NCBI GenBank assembly: GCA_040768125.1
Contig: JAXGNG010000001.1
Location: forward strand, 868,001 to 932,000
Direction of reading: 5' to 3'
Length of the DNA stretch: 64,000 nt
Source: RBG-16-49-21 sp040768125
Lineage (GTDB): Bacteria; Spirochaetota; UBA4802; UBA5550
Shown: positions 23,026 to 32,064 of the stretch, piece after piece
How the letters are laid out: each line of letters begins with the position of its first letter
Numbering within the stretch: the first letter of the stretch is position 1
The notes under the pieces: model-generated
What the model was told of the DNA's origin: nothing
What the model saw: the letters and a program-made list of their open reading frames with translations, nothing else
The model's database searches: none
Program-made: the position numbers and the translations under genes

Positions 23026-23460
23026 TTACGATTGATCGTTCTTCGTGATGCCCGCCTGGGTCCGCCTTCCCCACCAGAAGAAGGATGGCGGGGCCAGGAC
23101 CATGGTCGGGATCGTCGAGAAAAAGGGTTCCGGCGTGCCCCTCAGGCTGTGCACCAGATAGGTGAATCCAATGGCCATCATGGAGGGGATTGCCACGGAC
23201 ATGGCGAGACTCGCCCGGGGGCCGCCGTCGCGCGAGGCAAGGCGTTCGCAGGCCTTCATGATGAGGCCGGCGAAGAAGAGGGTGTAGGTGGCCTGCTTCA
23301 GCGCGGCGGTGGTGGCGCCAAGGGGTCCGTGGGAGATGTTGACGATCCACACCGCCGATCCCATGAGACACGACCCGATGACTGCCATGCGAAAATCGAT
23401 ATACCGGGAGAGTCGGTCCACGAGCACGGCAACAAAAGATCTTATTTTCCCGACACTCAT
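23026..23460 (-). CDS. Small polytopic membrane protein coupled to the double-flavodoxin gene
   Basis: 144 residues with about four hydrophobic segments, the first two around 24-42 and 58-72. The start ATG overlaps the stop of the upstream flavoprotein gene (ATGA at 23457-23460), so it is translated with it. No family is recognised. Context suggests a membrane partner or anchor for the flavoprotein, which is inference. Confidence 0.65.
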   Translation of the reverse strand: MSVGKIRSFVAVLVDRLSRYIDFRMAVIGSCLMGSAVWIVNISHGPLGATTAALKQATYTLFFAGLIMKACERLASRDGGPRASLAMSVAIPSMMAIGFTYLVHSLRGTPEPFFSTIPTMVLAPPSFFWWGRRTQAGITKNDQS

Positions 23461-24836
23461 TTGATGATCTTCCCGAAGGGCCGTATCATCTCGGTCTTCA
23501 TCCGCCGTTTGTACACCACGTTCCTGAAGCCCGGCACGGCCTTCACCAGCACGGTGATCAGGCCGTTGATGATCCGCAGGCCCAATTTCCGCTTCGGGAA
23601 ATCGTAGAGCCCGTGCTTTTTGTAGTACCGGTCGTCGGCGATGAAGGGGAACCGGAGCCAGCTCCAGATCTCGTCCCTGAATATCTTCCAGCCGCCCACG
23701 CTGTAGAAGGTCGGAGGCGACTCGTAACCCCGATCCGCCATGGCGACGGCGGAACGGGCCATGTTCAGGATCGCGGCGTCCAGGGCCTTCGAGTCCCCTC
23801 CCTCGTCGGTCACGACATCCACCAGGTTCGCGTGCTGGAACTCCGGGAGGGCGCGGATGAACTCCCCGAGGGAGTCGAGCCGCGAGAGCGGGCCTGAGAC
23901 CAGGAACCCGATCTGCTTGCCCCGGAGCACCGGCGTGTGGTTGTTGTAGAAGGACCGGTCAATGAAGGTCTTCCACGCGGCCGAGCAGTACCGGTCCCGC
24001 GTCTCGAAGCAGTAGAAGATGATGTCCGCGGTCTTCACCCGCGTCTCGAAGAATTCGCGGTGATCGTCGCTGTCGCCGTACACGCAGGTGTTGTCGTACC
24101 CGCACTGGATGCACCCCAGGCACCCGCCGCTGATCGCGAGATCGCGGATGTTGACCGGCGCGGGCGCTTCGTCGAAGGAGGCGTGCAGGCGGCCGACCAT
24201 TCGGACAAGGTTGGAGGACGCGCCCGCCGCGTCGTGCATAATGAGCACGGACCTGCCGCGTGTGTCCGCCTTCACCGCCGCCCTGCCGGGCCGGTAGGCG
24301 AACCTGGCACGGGCCATCGGCGGATAGGCGCGCGCCGCGGGCAGGTTCTTCATGACCGTGTCGAACATGACGGCGATGAACGCGCCGAAGCGCCGCCTCT
24401 CCCCGCTCCGCACCAGGTCGTACATGGACGCGGAGTAGGCCCCGGCGAACTTCATGCCCAGGTCGTCGCAGATCGCGCGCAGGTAGTGGTGCGCGGTGTG
24501 GTCGAAGAAATGGATGGAGGTGGTGAGCACGGCGGCGAACTTCCTCCTGAACGCGGTCGCGCCCTTCCCCTCGAAAACGAGCTCGATAAAGCGCTTGTAC
24601 TGCGCCGGCACCAGGAAATAATAGAGGGGGAAGGCCCAGATCACCAGTTCCGAGGACTTGACGTCATCGAGGATGGCGCGAAGCTCTTTCCCGTCCTTTT
24701 CGATGGCCTTGATCCGCTGGGAAATGTGGTGGTATGTCACGGTGACGTCGGGATAGAGCTGCTCCAGGTAGCGGACGTACTGCATAGTCACGCTCGTCTC
24801 GCCCTTGGGGCTGCCATTAATGACGGCGATCTTCAT
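23457..24836 (-). CDS. Tandem flavodoxin-fold (NADPH-dependent FMN reductase-like) protein
   Basis: 459 residues from ATG 24834-24836 (AGAGG six bases upstream); the frame extends further upstream but without conserved sequence. Residues 1-180 form one flavodoxin-like fold (MKIAVINGSPKG, AFPLYYFLVPAQYKRFIE). Residues ~200-370 form a second, carrying the GCLGCIQCGYDNTC cysteine cluster found in iron-sulfur-flavoprotein-like FMN reductases; here the cluster is GGC-x2-C-x2-C-x5-C. The last ~90 residues are basic. Two such folds in one chain suggest internal electron transfer, perhaps to a quinone or membrane partner given the coupled membrane gene. Confidence 0.75.
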   Translation of the reverse strand: MKIAVINGSPKGETSVTMQYVRYLEQLYPDVTVTYHHISQRIKAIEKDGKELRAILDDVKSSELVIWAFPLYYFLVPAQYKRFIELVFEGKGATAFRRKFAAVLTTSIHFFDHTAHHYLRAICDDLGMKFAGAYSASMYDLVRSGERRRFGAFIAVMFDTVMKNLPAARAYPPMARARFAYRPGRAAVKADTRGRSVLIMHDAAGASSNLVRMVGRLHASFDEAPAPVNIRDLAISGGCLGCIQCGYDNTCVYGDSDDHREFFETRVKTADIIFYCFETRDRYCSAAWKTFIDRSFYNNHTPVLRGKQIGFLVSGPLSRLDSLGEFIRALPEFQHANLVDVVTDEGGDSKALDAAILNMARSAVAMADRGYESPPTFYSVGGWKIFRDEIWSWLRFPFIADDRYYKKHGLYDFPKRKLGLRIINGLITVLVKAVPGFRNVVYKRRMKTEMIRPFGKIIK

Positions 24837-24984
24837 GGAAAACCTCTTGGTGTCTGCATGGTGTCTCGCCGGCGCGGGGAACCGGGGTTCGCAATGATAG
24901 AGTATATCGCACCCCGCGGGATCCTGTTCAACCATTTTTTATTCTGCGAATACGCCTGCACGGGAAGGGGTAGCCTAACGCGCC

Positions 24985-25015
24985 ATCGGCAGGAGCGGGT
25001 ACGGAGGGCCCCGCG
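24985..25015 (+). repeat. 31-bp direct repeat, left copy
   Basis: It starts ATCGGCAGGAGCGGG and ends GGGCCCCGCG. It is identical over all 31 bases to 26757-26787. The two copies lie on either side of the AT-rich dehydrogenase gene. Confidence 0.85.
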
Positions 25016-25159
25016 CGCGGACCGTGGATGGAGAAAAATCATTACGAATAACAGATAATTACTCCATCAAGAAATAAAGGGACATGACCGCGCCAATCCA
25101 TGCGCCGCAACGCTTCGCGTGTGAAAGGATTGACGGATTAATTCGAACCAATTTCGGGG

Positions 25160-25176
25160 CAAAAACTGCTGGACAG
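25160..25176 (+). repeat. Dispersed short repeat copy
   Basis: CAAAAACTGCTGGACAG, identical to 1005-1021 and nearly so to part of 33330-33363. It lies 74 bp upstream of the dehydrogenase start. Confidence 0.6.
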
Positions 25177-25249
25177 GGTCCATATACATAACATTTACAT
25201 AAGGAATCAAGATGCCAGATGACCGAAGAAAATTGTTGGAGATACATTT

Positions 25250-26557
25250 TTGAAAGAAAAAATCCTGAGAAAAATTCGCGAAAAAAAAGCCAAGATCGGA
25301 ATAATCGGAATCGGCTACGTGGGATTGCCTCTTTCTCTTTGCTTTTCTGAAGAAGGCTTCGAGGTAACCGCTTTTGAAATAGATGTCGAAAAAATTGCAT
25401 TACTCAATGATGGTGAAACCTACATTAAAGAATATCCTTCTGAACGAATTAAAAAGGCAGTTAATGAAAAAAAGTTAATGGCAACAGTTGATATTTCAAG
25501 AATATCCGAAATGGACGCCATTATTCTCTGTTTACCTACTCCACTTGGCATTCACAATGAACCGGACATGTCATTTTTAATAGATGCAATCGAAAACATA
25601 CTTCCTTATTTGAGGAAGGGTCAACTGGTAAGTCTGGAAAGCACGACGTACCCGGGAACAACAGAGGAAGTGATTTCTCCTAGGGTTGGAGAGGCTGGCT
25701 ATGTCATCGGCACTGAAATCTTCATTGCCTATTCACCTGAACGAGTAGATACGGGGAATGCCGTGTTTACAGTGCATTCGACTCCAAAAATAATTGGAGG
25801 TATAACCGAAAGATGCCTGGAAATCGGATGCGCCCTGTATGGATCTGTAATAGAAACAATCATCCCGGTTTCTTCTACGAAAGTTGCCGAAATGACAAAG
25901 CTTCTTGAAAATGTATTTCGTGCCGTTAACATCGGTCTTGTGAATGAGCTAAAAATTGCAGCGAATAAAATGGGAATTGATATATGGGAGGCGATAGAAG
26001 CCGCATCAACCAAGCCATTCGGCTTCATGCCGTTTTATCCCGGCCCTGGACTTGGCGGGCATTGCATTCCAATTGATCCCTATTACCTTAAGTGGAAGGC
26101 TCGTGAATATGGTGTCTATACTCGCTTTATTGAACTTGCTGGTGAAATAAACACCTCGATGCCACAATGGATAATCAGCAAGGTGCAGGACGGATTAAAC
26201 ATGCAAAAAAAATCCGTCAATGGTTCAACCATTCTCGTGCTTGGCATCGCATATAAAAAGAATGTAAGTGATATTTCGGAGTCTCCATCACTTCAAATAC
26301 TCAGGCTCCTCATCGAAAAAGGAGCGAAGGTGGATTACAGCGACCGGTATATTCCATGTTTGGAGCGGAAAAGAAAACATGAATTCAATATTACATCAGT
26401 TTCATTGACCATTGATGCGATCAAGAGCTATGATTGCGTCATAATTGCAACTGATCATGATTATTACGATTATGAAATGATACAGGCGCACGCAAAACTA
26501 GTTGTTGACTCTCGGGGTAGATATAAAGAAAAGTGCCATAATATTATCAAGGCATAA
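25250..26557 (+). CDS. Nucleotide-sugar dehydrogenase (UDP-GlcNAc/UDP-ManNAc dehydrogenase type)
   Basis: 435 residues from TTG 25250, with GGAG eight bases upstream. N-terminal Rossmann motif IGIIGIGYVGLPLS, then LESTTYPGTTEE, SPERVDTGN, GPGLGGHCIPIDPYYL (catalytic Cys) and the C-terminal domain with AYKKNVSDISESPS. This is the WbpA/WecC-like group that oxidises a UDP-sugar C6 to the uronate for surface polysaccharide. Base composition is far more AT-rich than in the genes to the left, no other polysaccharide gene is nearby, and identical 31-bp repeats lie outside both ends, so acquisition by transfer is likely. Confidence 0.9.
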   Translation: MKEKILRKIREKKAKIGIIGIGYVGLPLSLCFSEEGFEVTAFEIDVEKIALLNDGETYIKEYPSERIKKAVNEKKLMATVDISRISEMDAIILCLPTPLGIHNEPDMSFLIDAIENILPYLRKGQLVSLESTTYPGTTEEVISPRVGEAGYVIGTEIFIAYSPERVDTGNAVFTVHSTPKIIGGITERCLEIGCALYGSVIETIIPVSSTKVAEMTKLLENVFRAVNIGLVNELKIAANKMGIDIWEAIEAASTKPFGFMPFYPGPGLGGHCIPIDPYYLKWKAREYGVYTRFIELAGEINTSMPQWIISKVQDGLNMQKKSVNGSTILVLGIAYKKNVSDISESPSLQILRLLIEKGAKVDYSDRYIPCLERKRKHEFNITSVSLTIDAIKSYDCVIIATDHDYYDYEMIQAHAKLVVDSRGRYKEKCHNIIKA

Positions 26558-26756
26558 GGTCCGTCGCTCTAGACAAATGACACAATAATTGGGCTTGCAT
26601 GCCACACGGAGCGCCTGAAACTTGGTTGCCGCAAGGTTTTTACCGCGCATTTCAGGGGTGGCGTACTCACCCACGCGCGGCAGGCCGGTTGCGGATATGC
26701 GCGTGAAGCAATAGATCCTGAACCGCGCAGCGTGCGGAAGGCGAGCCGGGGCTGCG

Positions 26757-26787
26757 ATCGGCAGGAGCGGGTACGGAGGGCCCCGCG
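26757..26787 (+). repeat. 31-bp direct repeat, right copy
   Basis: Exact match to 24985-25015. It ends 10 bp before the stop codon of the minus-strand beta-barrel gene, so it also forms that gene's 3' flank. Confidence 0.85.
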
Positions 26788-26797
26788 AAGGAGCGCG

Positions 26798-27316
26798 TTA
26801 TTTGTCCTTGAAATTGAAGAGGCACGAGGCCATGAGATAGAACTCATGGTCGTGGTTGACAAAATAGAAATTGCCGCCGAGGGAAAGCGCCAGCACCATC
26901 CGTCCGAGGGGCGCGGTGCAGGCGAGCCCGACATACGCGGCCGGCGCCCAGGGGCCGGGGGGCCTGGCGCGCTCGTGCCATTTCCTGCGCTCGTCCCGTA
27001 CCCGGTATGCGCAGAGGACGCCGGCCTCCAGACCCACGAAGAGGAACATGATCTGCCCCCCGGCGCGCGCCCTGACGCTTTCGCGACAGAAGCGGTATCC
27101 TGCGTCCGCGCTGAAATAGAGGGAGACAATGTGGGCCATGCCGTAACGGTACGCGGCGTAGAGGCCCGCGTCGTGGGTGTCCTTCGTGCGGGCATAGTCC
27201 ACGGAGACGCCCAGGGCGTTGACTCTGTCGGCCCTGCCCCAGCCCATCTGGTTTCCCGGGGCCGCGCGGGGGAGAAGGGCCAGCGCGCATGCCGCGGCAG
27301 CGATTCTGATCTTCAT
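26798..27316 (-). CDS. Small secreted, probably outer-membrane beta-barrel protein
   Basis: 172 residues from the ATG at 27314-27316. It has a signal peptide (MKIRIAAAACALALLPRAAPG) broken after ALA/APG; the mature part alternates hydrophobic and polar residues (VSVDYAR, LYAAYRYG, LSLGGNFYFVNHDHEFYLMA) and ends in LFNFKDK. This is the look of a small eight-strand barrel. No family is assigned. GC-rich, unlike the dehydrogenase next door. Confidence 0.6.
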   Translation of the reverse strand: MKIRIAAAACALALLPRAAPGNQMGWGRADRVNALGVSVDYARTKDTHDAGLYAAYRYGMAHIVSLYFSADAGYRFCRESVRARAGGQIMFLFVGLEAGVLCAYRVRDERRKWHERARPPGPWAPAAYVGLACTAPLGRMVLALSLGGNFYFVNHDHEFYLMASCLFNFKDK

Positions 27317-27647
27317 CATCCTGGAACGCAATCCTCTTGTCGGCGCCGGTCCATGGAATGCCAGGCATTATCGGAACTACGTATCGCATATCGTGAGTGT
27401 CGTGGCAAGCAAAAACCGCCTAACAGGGTGCCTGTAATTGATACCCCGAAGGGCAGGGCAACCTCATGCATGCAGCCCCACGATCAACCCCCGCTTTCAA
27501 CGGTGCGCCAGGGTCGCGGAAACATGAATTGTGCTTGCGCGTGAGATGGGATGCGGTATATTATGTCTCATCGGTCCGCATGGATAATTTTTCCATTTAC
27601 GGTGCGTTCATCAATTATTCCAATAGCACCGGTGTGACCCGGCGATT
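27317..27647. other. 331-bp divergent gap with a diverged dispersed-repeat copy
   Basis: CAAGCAAAAACCGCC...ACAGGGTGCCTGTAAT at 27406-27437 resembles the copy at 33330-33363 (CAAGGTAAAAACTGC...ACAGAGTGCCTGAAAT). The rest holds no recognisable gene. Confidence 0.4.
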
Positions 27648-28406
27648 ATGAACGAAAAGGCATGGAATAAAATATCCGGGGATTATTATTCGGAAGTACT
27701 GAGTCCCCTGAAGGATTGCGCGCACAATCCCCTGGTTGACGACCTGAAGGCCCTCCGGTCAAAGAAGCTATCCGTGATCGAGCTGGGCTGCGGCCTGGGA
27801 GAGCTCGTTCCCTTGCTTGTGAAAAATTTCAGGTCGGTCACCTCGATCGACTTTTCTCCCGATATGATCGAGCACGCGAAAGCCGGAAAATCCGGGGGCG
27901 ATGCGGAATTCCTGGTCATGGACATGGCGGACATGCGCGGCCTGGAAGCGTCCTTCGACGTCGCCGTGGCGGTTAATTCAATTATTTCATCGGACCTGGC
28001 GAAACTGAACCGGATGATCGAGGAAATTTTTTCGGTCCTCAAACCCGGCGGCAGGCTCTTCGCCATCATCCCCGCCATGGAGTCCTATATCTATCAGAAC
28101 ATGATTTTCGTCGACCGTGAACTGGACAGGAAAGCCTCCCAGAAAAAAGTAATCATGCTCGCGTCGAAGAAACTGGACCACAAGTCATTCGACGCGTTTC
28201 ACGGATTGATCGATTTTGAGGGCGATGTCCAGAAGGCTTATTACCGATTCGAGATCATTTACCGGTTCGGAAGGGCGGGCTTCGACAATTTCAGGATACA
28301 GCGGGTCCCGTACCGCTGGAAGAAATGGAAGGAAGCAGGGCAGATGTATTACCCCAGGGAGGACCCTCCCTGGGACTGGTATTTCACCTGCCGAAAGCCG
28401 AAGTGA
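27648..28406 (+). CDS. Class I SAM-dependent methyltransferase
   Basis: 252 residues. Motif I is VIELGCGLGELVP (about 38-50), the acidic ribose-binding residue is in SIDFSPDMIEHA, motif II region VAVAVNSIIS and post-motif KPGGRLFAIIP follow. It is a soluble Rossmann-fold methyltransferase with an extended C-terminal region rich in aromatic and basic residues. The substrate cannot be predicted. It converges with the Hsp70-like gene. Confidence 0.85.
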   Translation: MNEKAWNKISGDYYSEVLSPLKDCAHNPLVDDLKALRSKKLSVIELGCGLGELVPLLVKNFRSVTSIDFSPDMIEHAKAGKSGGDAEFLVMDMADMRGLEASFDVAVAVNSIISSDLAKLNRMIEEIFSVLKPGGRLFAIIPAMESYIYQNMIFVDRELDRKASQKKVIMLASKKLDHKSFDAFHGLIDFEGDVQKAYYRFEIIYRFGRAGFDNFRIQRVPYRWKKWKEAGQMYYPREDPPWDWYFTCRKPK

Positions 28407-28452
28407 ATGCCGCGCTGTTTCCCTGCGGCAGATGACCAGAAGACGTACCGCG

Positions 28453-30156
28453 CTACTTAAGACGTATAACCGGGTTGTTTTTCATCAGATATTTCCCGTT
28501 TTTGATATCGAACACCGTTGCGCAGAGCCACTTGTCCGGGTTAACCATAAATGAAAGCTCGATTCTTGCTCCTTTTTCAGATGGATAATGGGGCGGTGAT
28601 AGATATCCCAGAGTGGGATCAGACTCATTGAGCGGAATGTAGAGAAATGAATTGCTTTCTTTTCCGCTCAGGGAATGAAGTTCCCCCTTTTCATCCCATA
28701 TGAACTCCTGGCCAAATCCGTGTTTCTTGCCAATTTCAAAGACGACCAGCTTGAATATCCGCTCGGGTTCGCCAAGGGCACAGGTCGGCGCCAGCCGTCT
28801 TTTCCAGAAATCCGGAGGCGTTGGGAACGGCGTCCCCCGCGGGATTATGATATTATATTCCGGATCATGTGTCGTGCGGTCATATGTCAGGAAGGCATAG
28901 TCATGAGTAATATGATCGGATTTATTGATATTCCCTGACGCGAACGCCGCGGCTCCGAAGGCCACAGCATTAAAGGGTTGCCATGCCCTGACCCGGTCCC
29001 TTCCAAATTTCTTCTCCGCCAGGGAATAAAATCCGGGAAGGAGGGTCGAGCCTCCAACTAAAAGGATATCGTCAATCCCGGTTTCGCCGGTACCCTTCGG
29101 CCCGGAAAAATGCAGAACGCTGTCGATGAGCTTTTCGGTCAGCGTGAACAATCCACGTTCTTCAAGGATATGGACCAGGTGTTTGCGTGTAACGTCAAAA
29201 GGACGCTTTATGACCTCGCGGTTTCCGGGAACAGGCAAGGGGTACTTGTCAAGGAGCCCCGTTGGCATGAGGTAATACGTCTCACTCTCTTTAATGAACA
29301 ATGACTCCTTGACCCTGCAGGCCTCGCCGAGCAGTATGCGGTACCACCAACGAATTTCGGGATCTTGGGATATTTTTTCGTAATCATAATTAAAATGACG
29401 GCAGACCTCTTCGACGATCCACTCATCAATCACATTTCCGCCCATGGGAACGCCGTCTTTTGAAACGACGGTGCATTTGCCGGTTTTCCCTACTTTATCC
29501 TCCATCCGGATAAGGGCGAGATCGAGGGTGCCGGCCCCGAAATCGATGACGAGGATGTTTTTACCATAATCCACGCCAAGGCCGTACCCCAGTGCCGCCG
29601 CCACGGGTTCATCCACGTACCGTATGCTTCCAACGTTAATGTCCGTACATATTTTACTCAGTGTGGCCCGGTACAATTCGTAAAAATCCACAGGGACGCA
29701 GAACGTTGCGTCCTTAATGCGGGATTCAAAATGTTGTCCGGCGTTGTAGAAAAGCGCTTTTAAAAAAATCCGCGCGGCCTCTTGCGCTGTGTACGACCAG
29801 CGGTCGAGTTTTCCAATAATCTGATAACTATTGCGCCCGAGGTGCGGTTTGAAATAATCTATGAAACGCGTACTATACAGTCCTCCATCCTTTCTTATGG
29901 CTTCCATACCGATGAGCCCGCCGGTTTTCTTTTTTGAGTTGCGGAAGAAATATCCAAAGGGGAAGCCCAGGTATTCATCGGGATTCAGGAGGTAGAGGCA
30001 GGAGGGTATGGTATATGAATCGTCAACCTCTCGGTTGGTGCCTTCTCCCCTGCATATTGTATCGATGTGCAGTATCTCGGGGGTCTGGAGAGCGTCATTC
30101 CATGCGGCAATGACCGTGTTTGTCGTGCCCAGGTCTACAGCCAGGTGCCTCTTCAT
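28453..30156 (-). CDS. Atypical Hsp70/actin-fold ATPase
   Basis: 567 residues. The nucleotide-binding domain is recognisable: LAVDLGTTNTVIAAW (phosphate 1), YVDEPVAAALGYG, LVIDFGAGTLDLAL (phosphate 2) and DILLVGGSTLLPG (adenosine). It also has inserts unlike DnaK (~50-100, ~270-330). The C-terminal ~150 residues do not look like the normal beta-sandwich plus helical lid. Its start overlaps the stop of the HEAT-repeat gene, so the two form a coupled pair. It is probably a specialised chaperone or assembly ATPase rather than housekeeping DnaK; no dnaJ or grpE is near. Confidence 0.85.
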   Translation of the reverse strand: MKRHLAVDLGTTNTVIAAWNDALQTPEILHIDTICRGEGTNREVDDSYTIPSCLYLLNPDEYLGFPFGYFFRNSKKKTGGLIGMEAIRKDGGLYSTRFIDYFKPHLGRNSYQIIGKLDRWSYTAQEAARIFLKALFYNAGQHFESRIKDATFCVPVDFYELYRATLSKICTDINVGSIRYVDEPVAAALGYGLGVDYGKNILVIDFGAGTLDLALIRMEDKVGKTGKCTVVSKDGVPMGGNVIDEWIVEEVCRHFNYDYEKISQDPEIRWWYRILLGEACRVKESLFIKESETYYLMPTGLLDKYPLPVPGNREVIKRPFDVTRKHLVHILEERGLFTLTEKLIDSVLHFSGPKGTGETGIDDILLVGGSTLLPGFYSLAEKKFGRDRVRAWQPFNAVAFGAAAFASGNINKSDHITHDYAFLTYDRTTHDPEYNIIIPRGTPFPTPPDFWKRRLAPTCALGEPERIFKLVVFEIGKKHGFGQEFIWDEKGELHSLSGKESNSFLYIPLNESDPTLGYLSPPHYPSEKGARIELSFMVNPDKWLCATVFDIKNGKYLMKNNPVIRLK

Positions 30157-31532
30157 CGCATGCCGTTTTTTGTTTCATGATTTGATTTCTGTGATTCCCC
30201 ATCAATCTTTTCCATGCTGAGGGAGCCTTCTTCAGCACAATTCACGGTGCTGAGCGCTCCCTCCTTGTCTCGATATTCAGCATTGGAAAGCCACCCCCTT
30301 TCGACGTTGCCCAGCCGGGCCTGGATGGACGCAACGGCATGCTGGGCGGCATTGATGTAATCGGGTTGCGATGATTTCGTAAAAACAGCATGAAGCGGCT
30401 CAACGGCATCGACCGTGCCGCACGTGCCGAGCGCTTCAATAGCATGGATCACGATATCCGGATCACCGGAGGATAGTTGATCGATCAGCATCGGGCTCAG
30501 TGCGCCGTCGCTGAAAATACGGAATGCCTTCAGTATCTCGATTCTTACTGTTCTGTTGTCGGTTTGCGAATAGATATCCAGAAAAATCGGGATGCTTGCC
30601 TTGTGGGAATTGTTGCCGAGTATTGAAATAATCAGCGCCTGGACAGTTGAATCCATCCATGTGCTGGTTTCCAGAAGAGAAGACAGGTGCCGCATCCCGG
30701 GTTCTTTCAGGTGCCGTGCGGATTCAATTTGAATGACCAGGTCAGGGTCATCCAGTCTTGTTTCCAGGGCCTGTGCGAGTTCCTCATCAACCGGGAACCG
30801 GGTAACGGCCATCTCGATGTTTTTCAGGCATACCGCGGGCAATGGTTCTGAAATAATATTTCCGGCCAGCATTTTTTTTACATCTTTTCTGGTGGTCAAT
30901 TCCCTGCTTATCGTGGCGACGCTTCTTATCGCCACAATTAAATCCTGGGAATTGAATGCATCTCCGTCGTTCATGGAAACCTTGAACCATGAGTTTGAAA
31001 TTTCAAAATAATTTGATAGTGGAGAAAGATTCAGGATGCTTTTCCTTACCACAGGGCTCAGAAGTGCCGTCATGGCATAGGGCCTTGTTGTCTGAAGGAG
31101 TATCGCCCTGTCAAAAGCCTCATCGCCGATCATGAAATCATCAATTCCGATTTTCCTCTGTAGCTGGTTGAACGTCGATTCTCTGTATATTTTCATGAAT
31201 CCCATGATGGCGCTGTCTATGGACTGGCGAATGTATATGAATGCGGGAGTAGACGCCGTTGAATCGGAGTATCTTTTTTGAGTGACGCTGATCTGAACGC
31301 CGTCAAGGGATCCTTCCATCTCATGGGTCGTTATATGCTGGGATTCTCCGATCAGAGTTTTGTTGGGTATTAGTTTTAATCCCAATTCATCGGAGGCTTT
31401 CTTGTATGCCTTGTTCCATTTGCGTAATTTTTTTTTGATTTTCCTAATGCCTTTAACATTCAGGCGGTGCATGGCATACTGAAAAATAATGAAAAATGAT
31501 ATGTATAGTGTGAGAACCAGAAATAATTTCAT
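30153..31532 (-). CDS. Membrane-anchored HEAT-repeat protein, partner of the Hsp70-like gene
   Basis: 459 residues. A single N-terminal membrane helix (about 2-20, LFLVLTLYISFFIIFQYAM) is followed by a soluble domain of unknown type (~40-220) and then HEAT-like helical repeats (~235-420; e.g. DPDLVIQIESARHL, DPDIVIHAIEALGTCG). The C-terminal tail is polar. The stop codon overlaps the Hsp70-like start by ATGA. An anchored scaffold presenting clients to, or regulating, the Hsp70-like ATPase is a reasonable inference. Less GC-rich than the core genes. Confidence 0.8.
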   Translation of the reverse strand: MKLFLVLTLYISFFIIFQYAMHRLNVKGIRKIKKKLRKWNKAYKKASDELGLKLIPNKTLIGESQHITTHEMEGSLDGVQISVTQKRYSDSTASTPAFIYIRQSIDSAIMGFMKIYRESTFNQLQRKIGIDDFMIGDEAFDRAILLQTTRPYAMTALLSPVVRKSILNLSPLSNYFEISNSWFKVSMNDGDAFNSQDLIVAIRSVATISRELTTRKDVKKMLAGNIISEPLPAVCLKNIEMAVTRFPVDEELAQALETRLDDPDLVIQIESARHLKEPGMRHLSSLLETSTWMDSTVQALIISILGNNSHKASIPIFLDIYSQTDNRTVRIEILKAFRIFSDGALSPMLIDQLSSGDPDIVIHAIEALGTCGTVDAVEPLHAVFTKSSQPDYINAAQHAVASIQARLGNVERGWLSNAEYRDKEGALSTVNCAEEGSLSMEKIDGESQKSNHETKNGMR

Positions 31533-32064
31533 GATCTGTCCGTCATGTTTTTTACGTTGGCTGCAAGCCTCACCCGGAAAAAGGGTTTGTGTCAGGATAA
31601 TTCCCTCATGAATCGTCCCACTCGCAACGATACGGCCGATTATATATGATTATGTGAACAAATGATAAAATTAGGAAAGGAATTGCAAGGTAAAAATCAG
31701 GGTGAACAACCCCTGTTTTCGTTTTCTGAACCTGTCGAAGGGCCGCACGCCGCGATTCAGAAGCCGCAAGAGGCATGGAGGACTACGCCCCGCGATTTAC
31801 CGAAGAGGTGACCGGAGAGTTCTCTTTTAAACAATGACTCTACGGGAATTTCCTTTTGTAAGTCACCGGCCCATGGGACGCAACGGGCGTAATGGCCAGT
31901 GCGTAGGACACGCAGGGAGGGCCGAATGCCATACAAACCGCCGGGCAGGGACATTATGCTACACATGAGCGTACTGTTTTTTCAACGCGGAGGGCGCAGC
32001 GGACGCAGAGTTGTTATGATTCTTTGTCGATCGGTGATATTAAGTCCAAAAAATGACCAGTTCG
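31533..32064. other. 532-bp gap with a dispersed-repeat copy
   Basis: TTATGTGAACAAAT at 31650-31663 and AATTGCAAGGTAAAAA at 31681-31696 both recur with similar spacing at 33293-33306 and 33325-33340. A sequence CAACGCGGAGGGCGCAGCGG near 31984 looks like repetitive junk. No gene is seen. Confidence 0.5.

Larger units (their letters stand above)
24837..25249. other. 413-bp gap with repeats, left edge of an AT-rich island
   Basis: It contains one 31-bp direct repeat copy (24985-25015) and one dispersed-repeat copy (25160-25176). From about 25020 the base composition falls sharply. A TTGACG at about 25131 could serve as -35 for the downstream dehydrogenase. No gene is seen. Confidence 0.5.
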
